NCBI GenBank assembly: GCA_009993585.1
Contig: JAACTG010000120.1
Coordinates: 1 to 33,454 of the forward strand
Direction: 5' to 3'
From: Sphingomonadales bacterium
GTDB taxonomy: Bacteria; Pseudomonadota; Alphaproteobacteria; Sphingomonadales; Sphingomonadaceae
Length of the DNA: 33,454 nt
Position 1 is the first letter of the stretch. Every line of letters starts with the position of its first letter. Under the pieces are notes generated by a model. That model made no database searches, had not been told where the DNA came from, and worked only from the letters and a program-made list of their open reading frames with translations. Of this stretch, positions 24,804 through 33,454 are shown one piece after another. A program made the translations under genes and the position numbers.

Positions 24804-26276
24804 ATGAGCGACCCGATCCTTGTCATCGATGAAGGCACGACGTCGACGCGCGCGATCCTGTTTGCGCCGGACGGACGCGAGCTCGGCGTCGCGCAGCGCG
24901 ACCTGACGCAGCATTATCCCGGGCCCGGACTAGTCGAGCACGACGCCGCCGAAATCTGGGAGCGCAGCCTGGCGTGCGCGCAGGCGATGGTGGCGCACGC
25001 CGGGGGCGCCGGGCGGATCGCCGCGATCGGCATCACCAACCAGCGCGAGACGATCGTCTTCTGGGACGCCGCCAGCGGCGAACCGCTGGCGCCCGCGATC
25101 GTCTGGCAGGACCGGCGCACCGGCGATCGCTGCGCCGAACTGCGCGCGGCGGGGCACGAGGATGCGGTCCAGGCGAAAACCGGGCTGTTGCTCGATCCCT
25201 ATTTCAGCGCGACCAAGATCGGCTGGGCGCTCGACCGCTGGCCGCAATTGCGCGCGGCGGGCGATCGGCTGCGCTGCGGCACCGTCGAAAGCTATCTGCT
25301 CTATCGCCTGACCGGCGGCATGCACGCCAGCGATGCCACCAACGCATCGCGCACCGCGCTGATGGATATCCACACCGGCGACTGGGACGAGGGCCTGTGC
25401 GACCTGTTCGGCGTGCCGCGCGCGATCCTGCCAGAGATCGTCGATTGCAGCGGCGCGATCGCGCGCACCGATCCCGCCCTGTTCGGCGCGGCCATCCCGA
25501 TCTGCGGCATGGCGGGCGACCAGCAGGCGGCGACGATCGGCCAGGGCTGTCTCGATCCCGGCCAGGTCAAGGCGACCTTCGGCACCGGCGCCTTTGTTCT
25601 GGCCGCCACCGGCGACGCCGCCCCACGCTCGCAACACCGGTTGCTGACGACGGTCCTCGTCCAGCAAGGCGGCCAGCGGCGCTATGCTCTCGAAGGATCG
25701 GTCTTCGTCGCGGGCAGCCTGTTCCAGTGGTTGCGCGACGGCCTCGGATTGATCGCCAGCGCCGATGACAGCGAGGCCCTGGCGCGGTCGGTCGCCGACA
25801 ATGGCGGCGCGGTGGTGGTGCCGGCATTATCGGGGCTCGGCGCGCCGCACTGGCAGCCCGATGCCCTCGCAGCAATCACCGGCCTCAGCTTCGCGACCGG
25901 CAAGGCGCACGTCGTGCGCGCGGCGCTGGAGGCGATGGCGCACCAGATGCGCGACCTGCAGTCCGCCTTTGCCGGCGACGGGGCGCAATGGGCCGAACTC
26001 AGGATCGACGGCGGCATGGTGCGCAACGACTGGCTGGCGCAGGATCTCGGCGACATTCTCGATATCCCGGTCGAGCGGCCACTCTATGTCGAAACGACCG
26101 CGATCGGCGCAGCGATGCTCGCGGCAACTGGCGCCGGGCTGCATCGCGACCTTGCGACGGCGGCCAAAGTCATGCGCGGCGATGTCGAGCGCTTCGCATC
26201 GCGAATGGACGCCGTCACCCGGCAGCGCCGGCTTGCGCAATGGAACGCCGCACTGGCCAAGGTGCTCGCGCAGTGA
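24804..26276 (+). CDS. glpK: Glycerol kinase
   Basis: A 490-residue FGGY-family kinase at the usual GlpK length. The N-terminal VIDEGTTSTRAILF and IGITNQRETIVFWD are glycerol-kinase hallmarks, followed by QDRRTGDRC, and the C-terminal DGGMVRNDWLAQDLGDIL, which matches FGGY signature 2. It phosphorylates glycerol to glycerol 3-phosphate in the cytoplasm. No glpF, glpD or glpR is nearby, so the gene is separate from a classical glp operon. It converges with rpmE; the hairpin at 26286-26310 may also stop its transcript. Confidence 0.96.
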   Translation: MSDPILVIDEGTTSTRAILFAPDGRELGVAQRDLTQHYPGPGLVEHDAAEIWERSLACAQAMVAHAGGAGRIAAIGITNQRETIVFWDAASGEPLAPAIVWQDRRTGDRCAELRAAGHEDAVQAKTGLLLDPYFSATKIGWALDRWPQLRAAGDRLRCGTVESYLLYRLTGGMHASDATNASRTALMDIHTGDWDEGLCDLFGVPRAILPEIVDCSGAIARTDPALFGAAIPICGMAGDQQAATIGQGCLDPGQVKATFGTGAFVLAATGDAAPRSQHRLLTTVLVQQGGQRRYALEGSVFVAGSLFQWLRDGLGLIASADDSEALARSVADNGGAVVVPALSGLGAPHWQPDALAAITGLSFATGKAHVVRAALEAMAHQMRDLQSAFAGDGAQWAELRIDGGMVRNDWLAQDLGDILDIPVERPLYVETTAIGAAMLAATGAGLHRDLATAAKVMRGDVERFASRMDAVTRQRRLAQWNAALAKVLAQ

Positions 26277-26285
26277 GAGGCCAAG

Positions 26286-26310
26286 AAAAAGGGCGGCACA
26301 ATGGCCGCCC
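26286..26310 (-). terminator. Intrinsic terminator of rpmE
   Basis: On the minus strand GGGCGGC and GCCGCCC form a seven-pair GC stem with a short loop, followed directly by TTTTTCTT, a standard rho-independent terminator 21 bases past the rpmE stop. Read on the plus strand the hairpin follows glpK by 14 bases, but its 3' tail is less T-rich, so termination there would be weaker. Confidence 0.85.
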
Positions 26311-26331
26311 GTTTCCCGTTCGTTTTGGCGC

Positions 26332-26559
26332 TTAGCGCTTGAGCGTGAGGCCACCGAACCGCTTGTTGAAGCGCGCGACCTGGCCGCCAGCGTCGAGCAG
26401 GCGCTGGTTGCCGCCGGTCCATGCCGGATGCGAGCTCGGATCGATTTCGAGCTGCAGCGTGTCGCCTTCCTTGCCCCAGGTGGAGCGGGTTTCGAACGTG
26501 CTGCCATCGGTCATCTGGACCGTGATCATGTGATAGTCGGGGTGGCCTTCGGTTTTCAT
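26332..26559 (-). CDS. rpmE: 50S ribosomal protein bL31
   Basis: A 75-residue bL31 with the family features [32 protein letters not shown] and [18 protein letters not shown]. None of the zinc-ribbon cysteines is present, as is common in alphaproteobacteria. The ATG at 26559 gives the standard N-terminus and follows AGGAG. It lies 113 bases after fabZ and probably has its own promoter; a CGGTACCG palindrome lies in that leader but no r-protein control structure was established. Confidence 0.96.
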   Translation of the reverse strand: MKTEGHPDYHMITVQMTDGSTFETRSTWGKEGDTLQLEIDPSSHPAWTGGNQRLLDAGGQVARFNKRFGGLTLKR

Positions 26560-26672
26560 GTCATGCTCCTGGGGCGGACCGGTACCGACCGGAACGCGAG
26601 AGATGGGGCGCAAAAATGCGGAAGCGGCCCCCTAGCGCGGGCCTCGCCCAATTGCAAGCGCGATGCGCGCGA

Positions 26673-27146
26673 TCAGCCCTGAGGCGGGTCGGCGATCATC
26701 GCGGTGAAGTTGCATTCGGACACGAGCGCGCCGTCGACCATCGCGCGGCCGGCGAACTTGCACACCTTGCCCTTGTTCTGCGTGATCGTCACATGGAGGT
26801 CGAGCAGGCAGCCCGGCACCACCGGCTTGCGGAACTTGGCGCCGTCGATCGCCATGAAATAGACGAGCTTGCCGCTGCCGCCGAGACCCATCGACTGGAC
26901 CGCGAGCACCGCCGCCGCCTGCGCCATCGCCTCGATCTGGAGGACGCCGGGCATGATCGGGCTGCCGGGGAAATGGCCCTGGAAGAACTGCTCGTTCATC
27001 GTCACGCCCTTGACGGCGTGGATCGACTCGTTCGCTTCGTACGAGACGATGCGATCGACGAGCAGCAACGGATAACGATGCGGGATGAGGTCGAGGATGC
27101 CGCGAATGTCGATGCCATTCGCCGCGTCTGCCGAAGTCGGTGCCAT
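26673..27146 (-). CDS. fabZ: 3-hydroxyacyl-[ACP] dehydratase FabZ
   Basis: A 157-residue hotdog-fold dehydratase. [12 protein letters not shown] and the active-site [20 protein letters not shown] give His58 and Glu72 as the catalytic pair. It dehydrates 3-hydroxyacyl-ACP in the fatty acid elongation cycle. It directly follows skp here (34-base gap); in most LPS-making proteobacteria lpxD stands between them and lpxA comes after. Here rpmE follows instead. Confidence 0.97.
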   Translation of the reverse strand: MAPTSADAANGIDIRGILDLIPHRYPLLLVDRIVSYEANESIHAVKGVTMNEQFFQGHFPGSPIMPGVLQIEAMAQAAAVLAVQSMGLGGSGKLVYFMAIDGAKFRKPVVPGCLLDLHVTITQNKGKVCKFAGRAMVDGALVSECNFTAMIADPPQG

Positions 27147-27180
27147 ATCGTTCCCGTTGCCGCCTGTCGTTGCTTCGCGC

Positions 27181-27867
27181 TTAGCGGCCCTGGGGCTGCG
27201 TCGCGGTCGGCTGAGCCTGCTGCTGCTGTTGCTGGCGCGCCATGTAAATCATGATCTGCGCGACCTGCTGGTGGATCTGCATCGTCTGGCGCTGCGGCTG
27301 CCAACCGGCGGGAACCGTGATCGACGCCGTCGGGACACGCGCATTGAGCGCGGCGGTCAGCGCCGGCGTTACGTCGATCGCGGGCGGGGCGTAGATCAGC
27401 GCTTCTGGCGACAGGATCGCACTGATCTTCTTGTCCGCAGACACTTGCTGAGCAGCGGCAGTAAACTGCGCGAGGAGCTGTTCGACGACGTAGAGCTGCG
27501 CCGTCAAAATCGGCTGTTGCGCCGTCGAAATCTGCTTTTCCTTGGCGTCGATCTGTTGAATCAATGCCGGATTGGACGTCCGTGCAGCCGCAGCTTCCTG
27601 ATCGCTGATCTGATTGTCGCCGTTCGTATCGAGCTGCTTGCCGAGATTCTGAATTTCGGTCGAGAGCTGAGACGCCGTGGCTGCCTGCGCCGAATAGGTC
27701 TGCGCAATCTGCTTATAGGCGGTGAGCAAGGCGCTGGAGCCGGCCACGACCTGCGCAGGGTCGGTCGCGGCGAGGCCGCCAACCTGGGCTGCGGCCGGGG
27801 CGGCAGTCAGGACTGTTCCGGCGATGGCTGCGCCGGCTAATGCGGCGGCTTTGAACATGGTTTTCAT
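27181..27867 (-). CDS. skp: OmpH/Skp-family periplasmic chaperone with an EF-hand-like loop
   Basis: A 228-residue protein with a signal peptide (1-27, ending AAAQ), then coiled-coil-prone helices as in Skp, the trimeric chaperone that carries unfolded outer-membrane proteins to BamA. It is longer than Escherichia coli Skp (161 residues). Residues 80-91, [12 protein letters not shown], match the 12-residue calcium loop of EF-hands (acidic or amide ligands at 1, 3, 5, Ile at 8, Glu at 12) between two helices. A Gln-rich tail ends the protein. The ATG overlaps the bamA stop by one base. Context strongly supports the chaperone call; the sequence itself is diverged. Confidence 0.85.
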   Translation of the reverse strand: MKTMFKAAALAGAAIAGTVLTAAPAAAQVGGLAATDPAQVVAGSSALLTAYKQIAQTYSAQAATASQLSTEIQNLGKQLDTNGDNQISDQEAAAARTSNPALIQQIDAKEKQISTAQQPILTAQLYVVEQLLAQFTAAAQQVSADKKISAILSPEALIYAPPAIDVTPALTAALNARVPTASITVPAGWQPQRQTMQIHQQVAQIMIYMARQQQQQQAQPTATQPQGR

Positions 27868-30536
27868 CAAAATTGGGTTCCTACATTGAATGAGAATGTC
27901 TTGGTATCGTCGCCTTCCTGCTTTAGCAGAACGCGCGATAAATCGATCCTGAACGGACCGAATGGTGAATTCCAGTCGACGCCAATGCCGATCGCAACGC
28001 GCGGCTGGGCCGAATTACCCAAAAACCGCTCGGTGAAAGGCGCGATCGACTGGAAGCCGGTGGGGCACGTCGAAAATGCGCCGGTGGTAAACGGGGCACT
28101 GGTCGTGGGATCAACCCCACGCGTGGCAAATTGAGAGGTGCCCGTCGCGAGATCGCGACACAACACTTTCACGTTGCCGTCGGTATCGGTGAAGGTGTTG
28201 CCAAGCGTCGTCAGCGGCGGTGGATCGGTGTGGAACAGCGATCCGACGTCGAGGAAGACGGAAGGCCGCAGGCCGAACGCCTGGGCCCCTTCGCCCAGCG
28301 GAATCTGGACCTCTGCGCGCGCCAGATAATAGGCTTCTCCGCCCAAGGCGTCATCGGTCGCGCGATCGTTGTCGAAATTGACCACGGCGTTGGCCGGGTC
28401 GCTGATATCGACCGAACTATAGCGTTTGACGCGCGGCCCGACGCCGCGAATGTCGAAACCGCGAAACTGCGGTTCACCAAGGAAAAACCGATCGGTCAGG
28501 CGAATGTCGCCGCCGCCAAATGGCATGACATATCCGCCTTCGAACGTCAGGCCGAGAATGAAATTGTTGTACAGGCTGATATATTTGCCTGCATTCAGCC
28601 GGGTGCGGAGATATTTGACGCTGCCGCCGAGTCCGGCGAAATCCTGCGACAAGGTTACCGCATAGCCGGCGCTCGGTCGCACCGAGTTATTCCGGCGATC
28701 GAAGTTCAAGGTGTAACCCAGCATCGACGTGGTCCGCTTGCCGATCGCATCGCACAAGAAACGCCCAGCACGCAGCGGGTCGCACTGACCGTTGAAAAAA
28801 TACAGACCCTCGTCGAGCGAGACATCGTCGTAATTGAGCGAGTAACGCAGGAAGCCGCTGAGATATTCAGTCAGCGGAATGCCCGAGCTGATCGCCATGC
28901 CGGTCGTCGTCTGCTGGAACGTGGTTTTCCGCTCATTGTTGATAAAATTGAACGAGTTTAGATCCTTGCGATACAAACTTCCGCTCAGCGAAATCGGCCG
29001 ATCCATGAAATAGGGCTCGGTGAAGGTCAGTTCGGCCGCCTTCGAGTAGGATGAGTAGTTCAGGCTCGCACCCAGGATCTGCCCCTTGCCGCGAAAATTG
29101 CGCTGGCGAATCGAACCCTGGAGGACGAAATTCTCGATCGACGAGAAACCGGCCGACAAGGTCAGTTCGCCGGTCGCCTTTTCCTGGACATTGGTTTCGA
29201 GAATGACACGATCTTCGCTGCTGCCCGGCTTTTGCTCGATCGCGAGGTCTTCCTGGAAAAAGCCCAGCGACTTTATGCGGTTTTCCGACCGCTTGAGCAG
29301 AAAGCTGTTGAACGCGTCCCCCTCGGCGAGACGGAATTCGCGCCGCACGACCTTGTCTTCGGTCAGCGTGTTGCCGTTAACGTCGATCCGCTCGATATAG
29401 ACGCGCGGACTTTCGGCGACGAGAAGCGTCACGTCCATCGTCAAGGTTTCTTTGTGCCGCGTGTAGCTCGGCTGCACGTCGGCAAATGCGTAGCCGTAAA
29501 GGCCGGTCGTCTCGGTCAGGCCATCGACCGTATCCTCGACCTTGCCGGCATCGAACCATTCGCCTTCCTTAATGGGCAGGCGCGCCGACATGGCCTCGCT
29601 GTTGAAGTCGCGGATCTGGCTGTCGACCTTGACGGTTCCGAATTTGTAGCGTTCGCCCTCTTCGACGACATAGGTGATGATGAAGTCCTGCTTGTCGCTG
29701 GTCTGCTCGGCGACGGCCGAAACGATGCGGAAATCGGCATAGCCTTCGGCCAAGTAAAATTCGCGCAATTTGGCCTGATCGTAGGCCAGGCGATCTGGAT
29801 CATAGCTGGTATTTGACGAAAAGAAGGTGGTCAGACGCGACTGTTTGGTCGCCATCTGTCCGCGCAGCTTGCCGTCGGAAAAATCCTCGTTGCCGATGAT
29901 GTTGATCTGCCGAACCTTGGATTTCGGCCCTTCGCTGATCTCGAAGATGATGTCGACGCGGTTCTGGTCGAGCTCGACGAGCTTGGGCTCTACCGTGGCG
30001 GCGAAGCGCCCCTGGCGCTTGTAAAGTTCGATGATGCGCGCGACGTCGGCGCGGACCTTCGAGCGCGTGTAGATCTGCCGCGGCGCAAGCTTGATCTCGG
30101 GATTGATCTTGTCCTCTTTGAGCTTCTTGTTGCCCTCGAGGATGATGCGGTTGACGACGGGGTTTTCAGCGACCTGGATGACGAGATTGCCCTGATCGTC
30201 GCGAATTTGATAATCGGCGAACAATTCGGTCGACGCCAGATCCTTGAGCGCCTTGTCGAGATCGGCACGGGTATATTGATTCCCGACGCGCAGCGACACG
30301 TAGGACAAAACCGTCCCGGCTTCGAGCCGCTGATTGCCGGTGACCGTCAGCGAGCGAATAACACCCCCCGGCACCGCTTGGTCGGCAACGCTGGGCGACG
30401 CCGCCGGAACCTGCGGATCGACCGCAACCTCGGACGTCGACTGGGCGTGCGCCGCCGAAGCGCCCGCAAGCGTTGAAGTCGCCAGCAAAACCGCCGCGAT
30501 CCGGCGAAATTTATCCGTCTTTCGATGTCCGCTCAC
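27867..30536 (-). CDS. bamA: Outer-membrane protein assembly factor BamA
   Basis: An 889-residue Omp85 protein: signal peptide (about 1-31, ending AHAQ), a series of POTRA domains (to about 470) starting with GGVIRSLTVTGNQRLEAGTVLSYV, and a 16-stranded barrel domain with the conserved FRGFDIRGVGPR loop motif and a C-terminal FSFNVGTQF ending in Phe. It folds and inserts outer-membrane proteins. The gene uses a GTG start at 30536, 80 bases after the rseP stop; a GTG start is also used by dxr in the same run. It is somewhat longer than the Escherichia coli protein. Confidence 0.97.
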   Translation of the reverse strand: MSGHRKTDKFRRIAAVLLATSTLAGASAAHAQSTSEVAVDPQVPAASPSVADQAVPGGVIRSLTVTGNQRLEAGTVLSYVSLRVGNQYTRADLDKALKDLASTELFADYQIRDDQGNLVIQVAENPVVNRIILEGNKKLKEDKINPEIKLAPRQIYTRSKVRADVARIIELYKRQGRFAATVEPKLVELDQNRVDIIFEISEGPKSKVRQINIIGNEDFSDGKLRGQMATKQSRLTTFFSSNTSYDPDRLAYDQAKLREFYLAEGYADFRIVSAVAEQTSDKQDFIITYVVEEGERYKFGTVKVDSQIRDFNSEAMSARLPIKEGEWFDAGKVEDTVDGLTETTGLYGYAFADVQPSYTRHKETLTMDVTLLVAESPRVYIERIDVNGNTLTEDKVVRREFRLAEGDAFNSFLLKRSENRIKSLGFFQEDLAIEQKPGSSEDRVILETNVQEKATGELTLSAGFSSIENFVLQGSIRQRNFRGKGQILGASLNYSSYSKAAELTFTEPYFMDRPISLSGSLYRKDLNSFNFINNERKTTFQQTTTGMAISSGIPLTEYLSGFLRYSLNYDDVSLDEGLYFFNGQCDPLRAGRFLCDAIGKRTTSMLGYTLNFDRRNNSVRPSAGYAVTLSQDFAGLGGSVKYLRTRLNAGKYISLYNNFILGLTFEGGYVMPFGGGDIRLTDRFFLGEPQFRGFDIRGVGPRVKRYSSVDISDPANAVVNFDNDRATDDALGGEAYYLARAEVQIPLGEGAQAFGLRPSVFLDVGSLFHTDPPPLTTLGNTFTDTDGNVKVLCRDLATGTSQFATRGVDPTTSAPFTTGAFSTCPTGFQSIAPFTERFLGNSAQPRVAIGIGVDWNSPFGPFRIDLSRVLLKQEGDDTKTFSFNVGTQF

Positions 30537-30616
30537 GCGCTACAACCTCACATGTTTGAAAATTTATGTCGCAATACCGACAAGCGTGCCGACAAGCCAG
30601 CCCTTGCTCCCAAAAA

Positions 30617-31750
30617 TCAGCCTGAAACCCTTCCCAGCGTATCGAGCCAACCGAACGAATCGACATCGTTGAAGGTAAACACCAGCATCACCAGCACGAC
30701 GAACGCGAATCCGCCGCCGAATGCCCATTCGAGCGCTTTCGGCCCCGGCGGCTTTCGCCGCACTGCCTCGATCGCGTAGAACATCAAATGGCCTCCATCC
30801 AGCATCGGGATTGGCAACAGGTTGATGAACCCGAGATTGATGGACATCAGGGCGACGAGCGAAAGAAACGCGAACAGGCCGAGCGTTACCTGTTCGCCCG
30901 ATATCTTGGCGATGCGCAAGGGGCCGCCGAATTCCTTGATCGACCGGCGCCCCGAAATCACTTGGCCGATGGTCTTTCCGGTCAGCGAAAGTATTTCGCC
31001 GGTGCGCGCGATGGCATAGCCCGGCGCCGCGATCGGCGACAGCGGCGCGAGTTGCGGACCGGTGCCGACGACGCCGAGCAGGCCGATGCGATATTCGTTG
31101 CCGAAGCGGTCGACCTGTTTCGATACGCGCGGCACGATCGCCAGCGCACGGCGCGTCCCGTCGCGCTCGACCTCGATCGGGATCGAGATGCCCGGGCGGT
31201 AGAAGACCGCCATCTGGACGTCTTCGAAGCTCTCGACCGGCCTGCCCTCGACGCTGACGAAGCGGTCGCCCGGCGCCAGTCCCGCCGCCGCCGCCGCCGA
31301 ACCCGCCATGACGCTTTCGACGACCGGCGGCGTGTACGGCTTGCCGTAAGCGATGCCGAGCCCGGCGATCAGCGCCAGCGCGACGATGAAATTCACCACC
31401 GGCCCGGCGGCGACGATCGCCGCGCGTTTCCACAAGGCCTGCGCGGGAAAGGTCCGCGCGCGCTCGGCCGGCGGCAGCTTGCGCCAGGCGGCGTCGGGAT
31501 TGCTCGCCGGGCTCATGTCGCCGGCGAACTGAACGTAACCGCCGAGCTGCAGCCAGCCGACCTTCCAGCGGGTGCCGCGCCTGTCGGTCCAGCCGAACAG
31601 CTCGCGACCGAAGCCGATCGAGAATGTCTCGGCCTTCACCCCGCACCAGCGGGCGACGATGTAATGGCCGAATTCGTGCAGGAAGACGAGCGGGCCGAGC
31701 ACGAGAACGAAGGCCAATGCGGTGAGCGGAAGGCTCGGCGTATCAAACAT
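30617..31750 (-). CDS. rseP: Site-2 zinc metalloprotease RseP
   Basis: A 377-residue intramembrane protease. His25-Glu26-X-X-His29 in LHEFGHYIVARW is the zinc site and the second zinc motif appears in INLLPIPMLDGGHL. Between them is a PDZ region (GLAPGDRFVSVEGRPVESFEDVQ); only one PDZ domain is obvious, against two in Escherichia coli. It cleaves membrane-bound anti-sigma factors and leftover signal peptides. Its start overlaps the dxr end by eight bases. Confidence 0.95.
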   Translation of the reverse strand: MFDTPSLPLTALAFVLVLGPLVFLHEFGHYIVARWCGVKAETFSIGFGRELFGWTDRRGTRWKVGWLQLGGYVQFAGDMSPASNPDAAWRKLPPAERARTFPAQALWKRAAIVAAGPVVNFIVALALIAGLGIAYGKPYTPPVVESVMAGSAAAAAGLAPGDRFVSVEGRPVESFEDVQMAVFYRPGISIPIEVERDGTRRALAIVPRVSKQVDRFGNEYRIGLLGVVGTGPQLAPLSPIAAPGYAIARTGEILSLTGKTIGQVISGRRSIKEFGGPLRIAKISGEQVTLGLFAFLSLVALMSINLGFINLLPIPMLDGGHLMFYAIEAVRRKPPGPKALEWAFGGGFAFVVLVMLVFTFNDVDSFGWLDTLGRVSG

Positions 31751-32912
31751 GCGCGGGGCCCCTGGTCATGTCGGTCGCCAGCGCGCGACTGTGCGTGTCG
31801 ATGGAGTAGATGTCGTCGAGCGTCGTCGGTATCGGCGGCGACCAGGCGTCGAGGACGCGCTGCGCGACGTCGGCGATGGCGAGGAAACCGATGCGCCCGT
31901 CGAGGAACGCCGCGACCGCGACCTCGTTCGCCGCGTTGAGCTGCGCCGGGCGCCCGCCGCCCTCGCCCGCCGCGGCGCGCGCGATCCCGGTGGCGGGAAA
32001 GCGCGTTTCGTCGGGCGCCGCGAAATCGAGCCGGGCGATGGCGGCGAGGTCGAGCGGTTCGCACGGCGTGTCGATCCGCCCCGGCCAGGCCAATGCGCTC
32101 GCGATCGGCACGCGCATGTCGGGGGCGCCAAGCTGCGCGAGCGTCGAGCGGTCGCGATATTCGACCAGCGAATGGATCACCGATTGCGGATGGACGAGGA
32201 TGCGGATGTTGGCGAGACCGACGGGAAACAGGTGGTGCGCCTCGATCAGTTCGAGCCCCTTGTTCATCATCGTCGCCGAATCGACGCTGATCTTCGCGCC
32301 CATCGACCAATTGGGGTGCGCGACCGCCTGGGCCGGCGTCATCGCGCGCATTTCGGCGAGGCTTTTGGTGCGGAACGGCCCGCCCGACGCGGTCAGCGTG
32401 ATCGACGCGACGTCCTCGATCCGCCCGCCCGCAAGGCACTGGAAGATCGCGTTATGTTCCGAATCGACGGGCAGCAGCGTCGCTCCGCTTTCGCGCACCT
32501 TGGCCATCATCAACGCGCCCGCCGAGACGAGCGATTCCTTGTTGGCGAGCGCGACGGTCCTGCCGCCCTCGATCGCCGCCATCGTCGGAGCGAGCCCGGC
32601 GCAACCGACGATCGCCGCCATCGTCACGTCAGCGCCGCGTTGTGCCGCCTCGATCAGGGCGCCCTCACCCGCCGCCGCCGCGGTCCCGCTGCCTGCCAGC
32701 GCGTCGCGCAGTTCCCCGAGGCAGCTCTCGTCGGCGACGACCGCGATTTCGGCATCGAATTCGCGCGCGAGCTTCGCCAGCTCGCCCGCCTGGCAATTGG
32801 CGGTCAGCGCAACGACGTGCCATGCCTCGCGGTCGCGGCGGATCAGGTCGAGTGTCGAGGCGCCAACCGATCCCGTCGCGCCGAAGATCGAGATGCTGCG
32901 AGCTTCGCTCAC
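31743..32912 (-). CDS. dxr: 1-deoxy-D-xylulose 5-phosphate reductoisomerase
   Basis: A 389-residue DXR. The NADPH-binding N-terminus SISIFGATGSVGASTLDLI, the NKESLVSAG block, the metal/substrate motif PVDSEHNAIFQC and the flexible-loop region with HPNWSMGAKISVDSATMMNK are all present. It makes 2-C-methyl-D-erythritol 4-phosphate in the MEP isoprenoid pathway, here in its usual cluster with cdsA and rseP. The GTG start overlaps the cdsA stop by four bases (GTGA). Confidence 0.97.
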   Translation of the reverse strand: MSEARSISIFGATGSVGASTLDLIRRDREAWHVVALTANCQAGELAKLAREFDAEIAVVADESCLGELRDALAGSGTAAAAGEGALIEAAQRGADVTMAAIVGCAGLAPTMAAIEGGRTVALANKESLVSAGALMMAKVRESGATLLPVDSEHNAIFQCLAGGRIEDVASITLTASGGPFRTKSLAEMRAMTPAQAVAHPNWSMGAKISVDSATMMNKGLELIEAHHLFPVGLANIRILVHPQSVIHSLVEYRDRSTLAQLGAPDMRVPIASALAWPGRIDTPCEPLDLAAIARLDFAAPDETRFPATGIARAAAGEGGGRPAQLNAANEVAVAAFLDGRIGFLAIADVAQRVLDAWSPPIPTTLDDIYSIDTHSRALATDMTRGPAHV

Positions 32913-33454
32913 AACAGGATAACCAGATGCGCGATGACACCCGCGAACAGCACCGCGAGCAAGCCGTCGACACGGTCGAACAGCCCACCATGACCGGGAA
33001 TGAGCTGGCTCGAATCCTTGACCCCAGCGCGCCGCTTCAACCAGCTTTCAAAAAAATCGCCTGCCTGCGCGATCACTGCGGTCGCGATGCCGCCAGCGAT
33101 CAGCATGCCGAGGCCGCTCATGAAGCGCGTCTCGACGATGGGCGCGAGGACGAAGACGAAGACCAGCGACGCGGCAACCGCCGCGCCGATCAGCCCCGCC
33201 CAGGTCTTGCGCGGGCTGATCGACGGCGCGATCTTGGGTCCGCCAAAGGTTCGCCCAGCGGCATAGGCACCGATGTCGATCGCCGCGACGAGCGCGATCA
33301 GGCCGCCGACAAGCAGCATTCCGTGGTCGAATTCGCGCAACAGGACGAGCGCGGCAACAGCAGCGCCAACGTAAACAATTCCGGCGAGCAGCCACAGCAC
33401 GCGTTCGGCGCCACTTTGCGCGATCATTCCAGCCAGCCGGTTCCATTCCCACAG
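32909..33454 (-). CDS. cdsA: Phosphatidate cytidylyltransferase CdsA, 5' end outside the window
   Basis: The visible 181 residues are a polytopic membrane protein that runs into the window edge without a required start, since in-frame codons continue upstream of the first Met (LWEWNRLAGM). It has the family elements DIGAYAAGRTFGGPKIAPSI, SPRKTWAGLIGA and the C-terminal signature SQLIPGHGGLFDRVDG. It makes CDP-diacylglycerol from phosphatidic acid and CTP for phospholipid synthesis. First visible gene of the cdsA-dxr-rseP-bamA-skp-fabZ run; uppS would be expected just outside. Confidence 0.93.
   Translation of the reverse strand: MWEWNRLAGMIAQSGAERVLWLLAGIVYVGAAVAALVLLREFDHGMLLVGGLIALVAAIDIGAYAAGRTFGGPKIAPSISPRKTWAGLIGAAVAASLVFVFVLAPIVETRFMSGLGMLIAGGIATAVIAQAGDFFESWLKRRAGVKDSSQLIPGHGGLFDRVDGLLAVLFAGVIAHLVILL

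Overview
The window looks like chromosome of a sphingomonad (Alphaproteobacteria, Sphingomonadaceae). It is GC-rich, densely packed and often starts genes with GTG. The run cdsA-dxr-rseP-bamA-skp-fabZ lacks the lpxD and lpxA genes that usually sit inside or after it, which fits a lineage known for glycosphingolipids instead of LPS. The bL31 lacks zinc-ribbon cysteines. Genus is not determined.

Layout. (1) 2-178: end of ychF. (2) 194-3758: a metal-responsive cassette holding a DUF305 membrane protein, a MerR regulator on the opposite strand, a glutaredoxin-MauE-type membrane fusion, a small secreted Cys-containing protein and a Met/His-rich putative outer-membrane barrel. Two nearly identical MerR-type promoter/operators (194-225 and 1206-1237) tie the two target arms to the one regulator; the second places the predicted transcription start on the ATG of the glutaredoxin fusion. 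(3) 3789-8309: a nucleotide pyrophosphatase/phosphodiesterase-like enzyme, an M28 peptidase, a MaoC hydratase and two tandem related lipoproteins. (4) 8351-15866: mutL divergent from the elongasome operon mreB-mreC-mreD-mrdA-rodA, then tRNA-Lys(CTT). (5) 16286-18620: a secreted protein of unknown role and a convergent two-gene unit of unknown function with a good promoter. (6) 18905-21556: a bd-type quinol oxidase operon (short Q-loop, CIO-like), including a 48-residue DUF2474 gene. (7) 21693-24752: two divergent secreted repeat proteins, one of cysteine-paired Sel1 repeats. (8) 24804-33454: glpK, then on the minus strand cdsA (partial)-dxr-rseP-bamA-skp-fabZ and rpmE with its terminator.

Most of the window is housekeeping: cell shape (mre/rod), outer-membrane assembly (rseP, bamA, skp), isoprenoid and phospholipid precursors (dxr, cdsA), fatty acid elongation (fabZ) and mismatch repair. 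The parts most worth a second look are the MerR cassette with its twin operators and likely leaderless gene, an EF-hand-like loop inside the Skp/OmpH protein, the unknown two-gene unit at 17213-18620, and the missing lpx genes. No stretch longer than 300 bases lacks a gene. The longest gaps are 18621-18904, 16072-16285, 22764-22970 and 10148-10343. No insertion sequence, CRISPR array, prophage or origin was seen.
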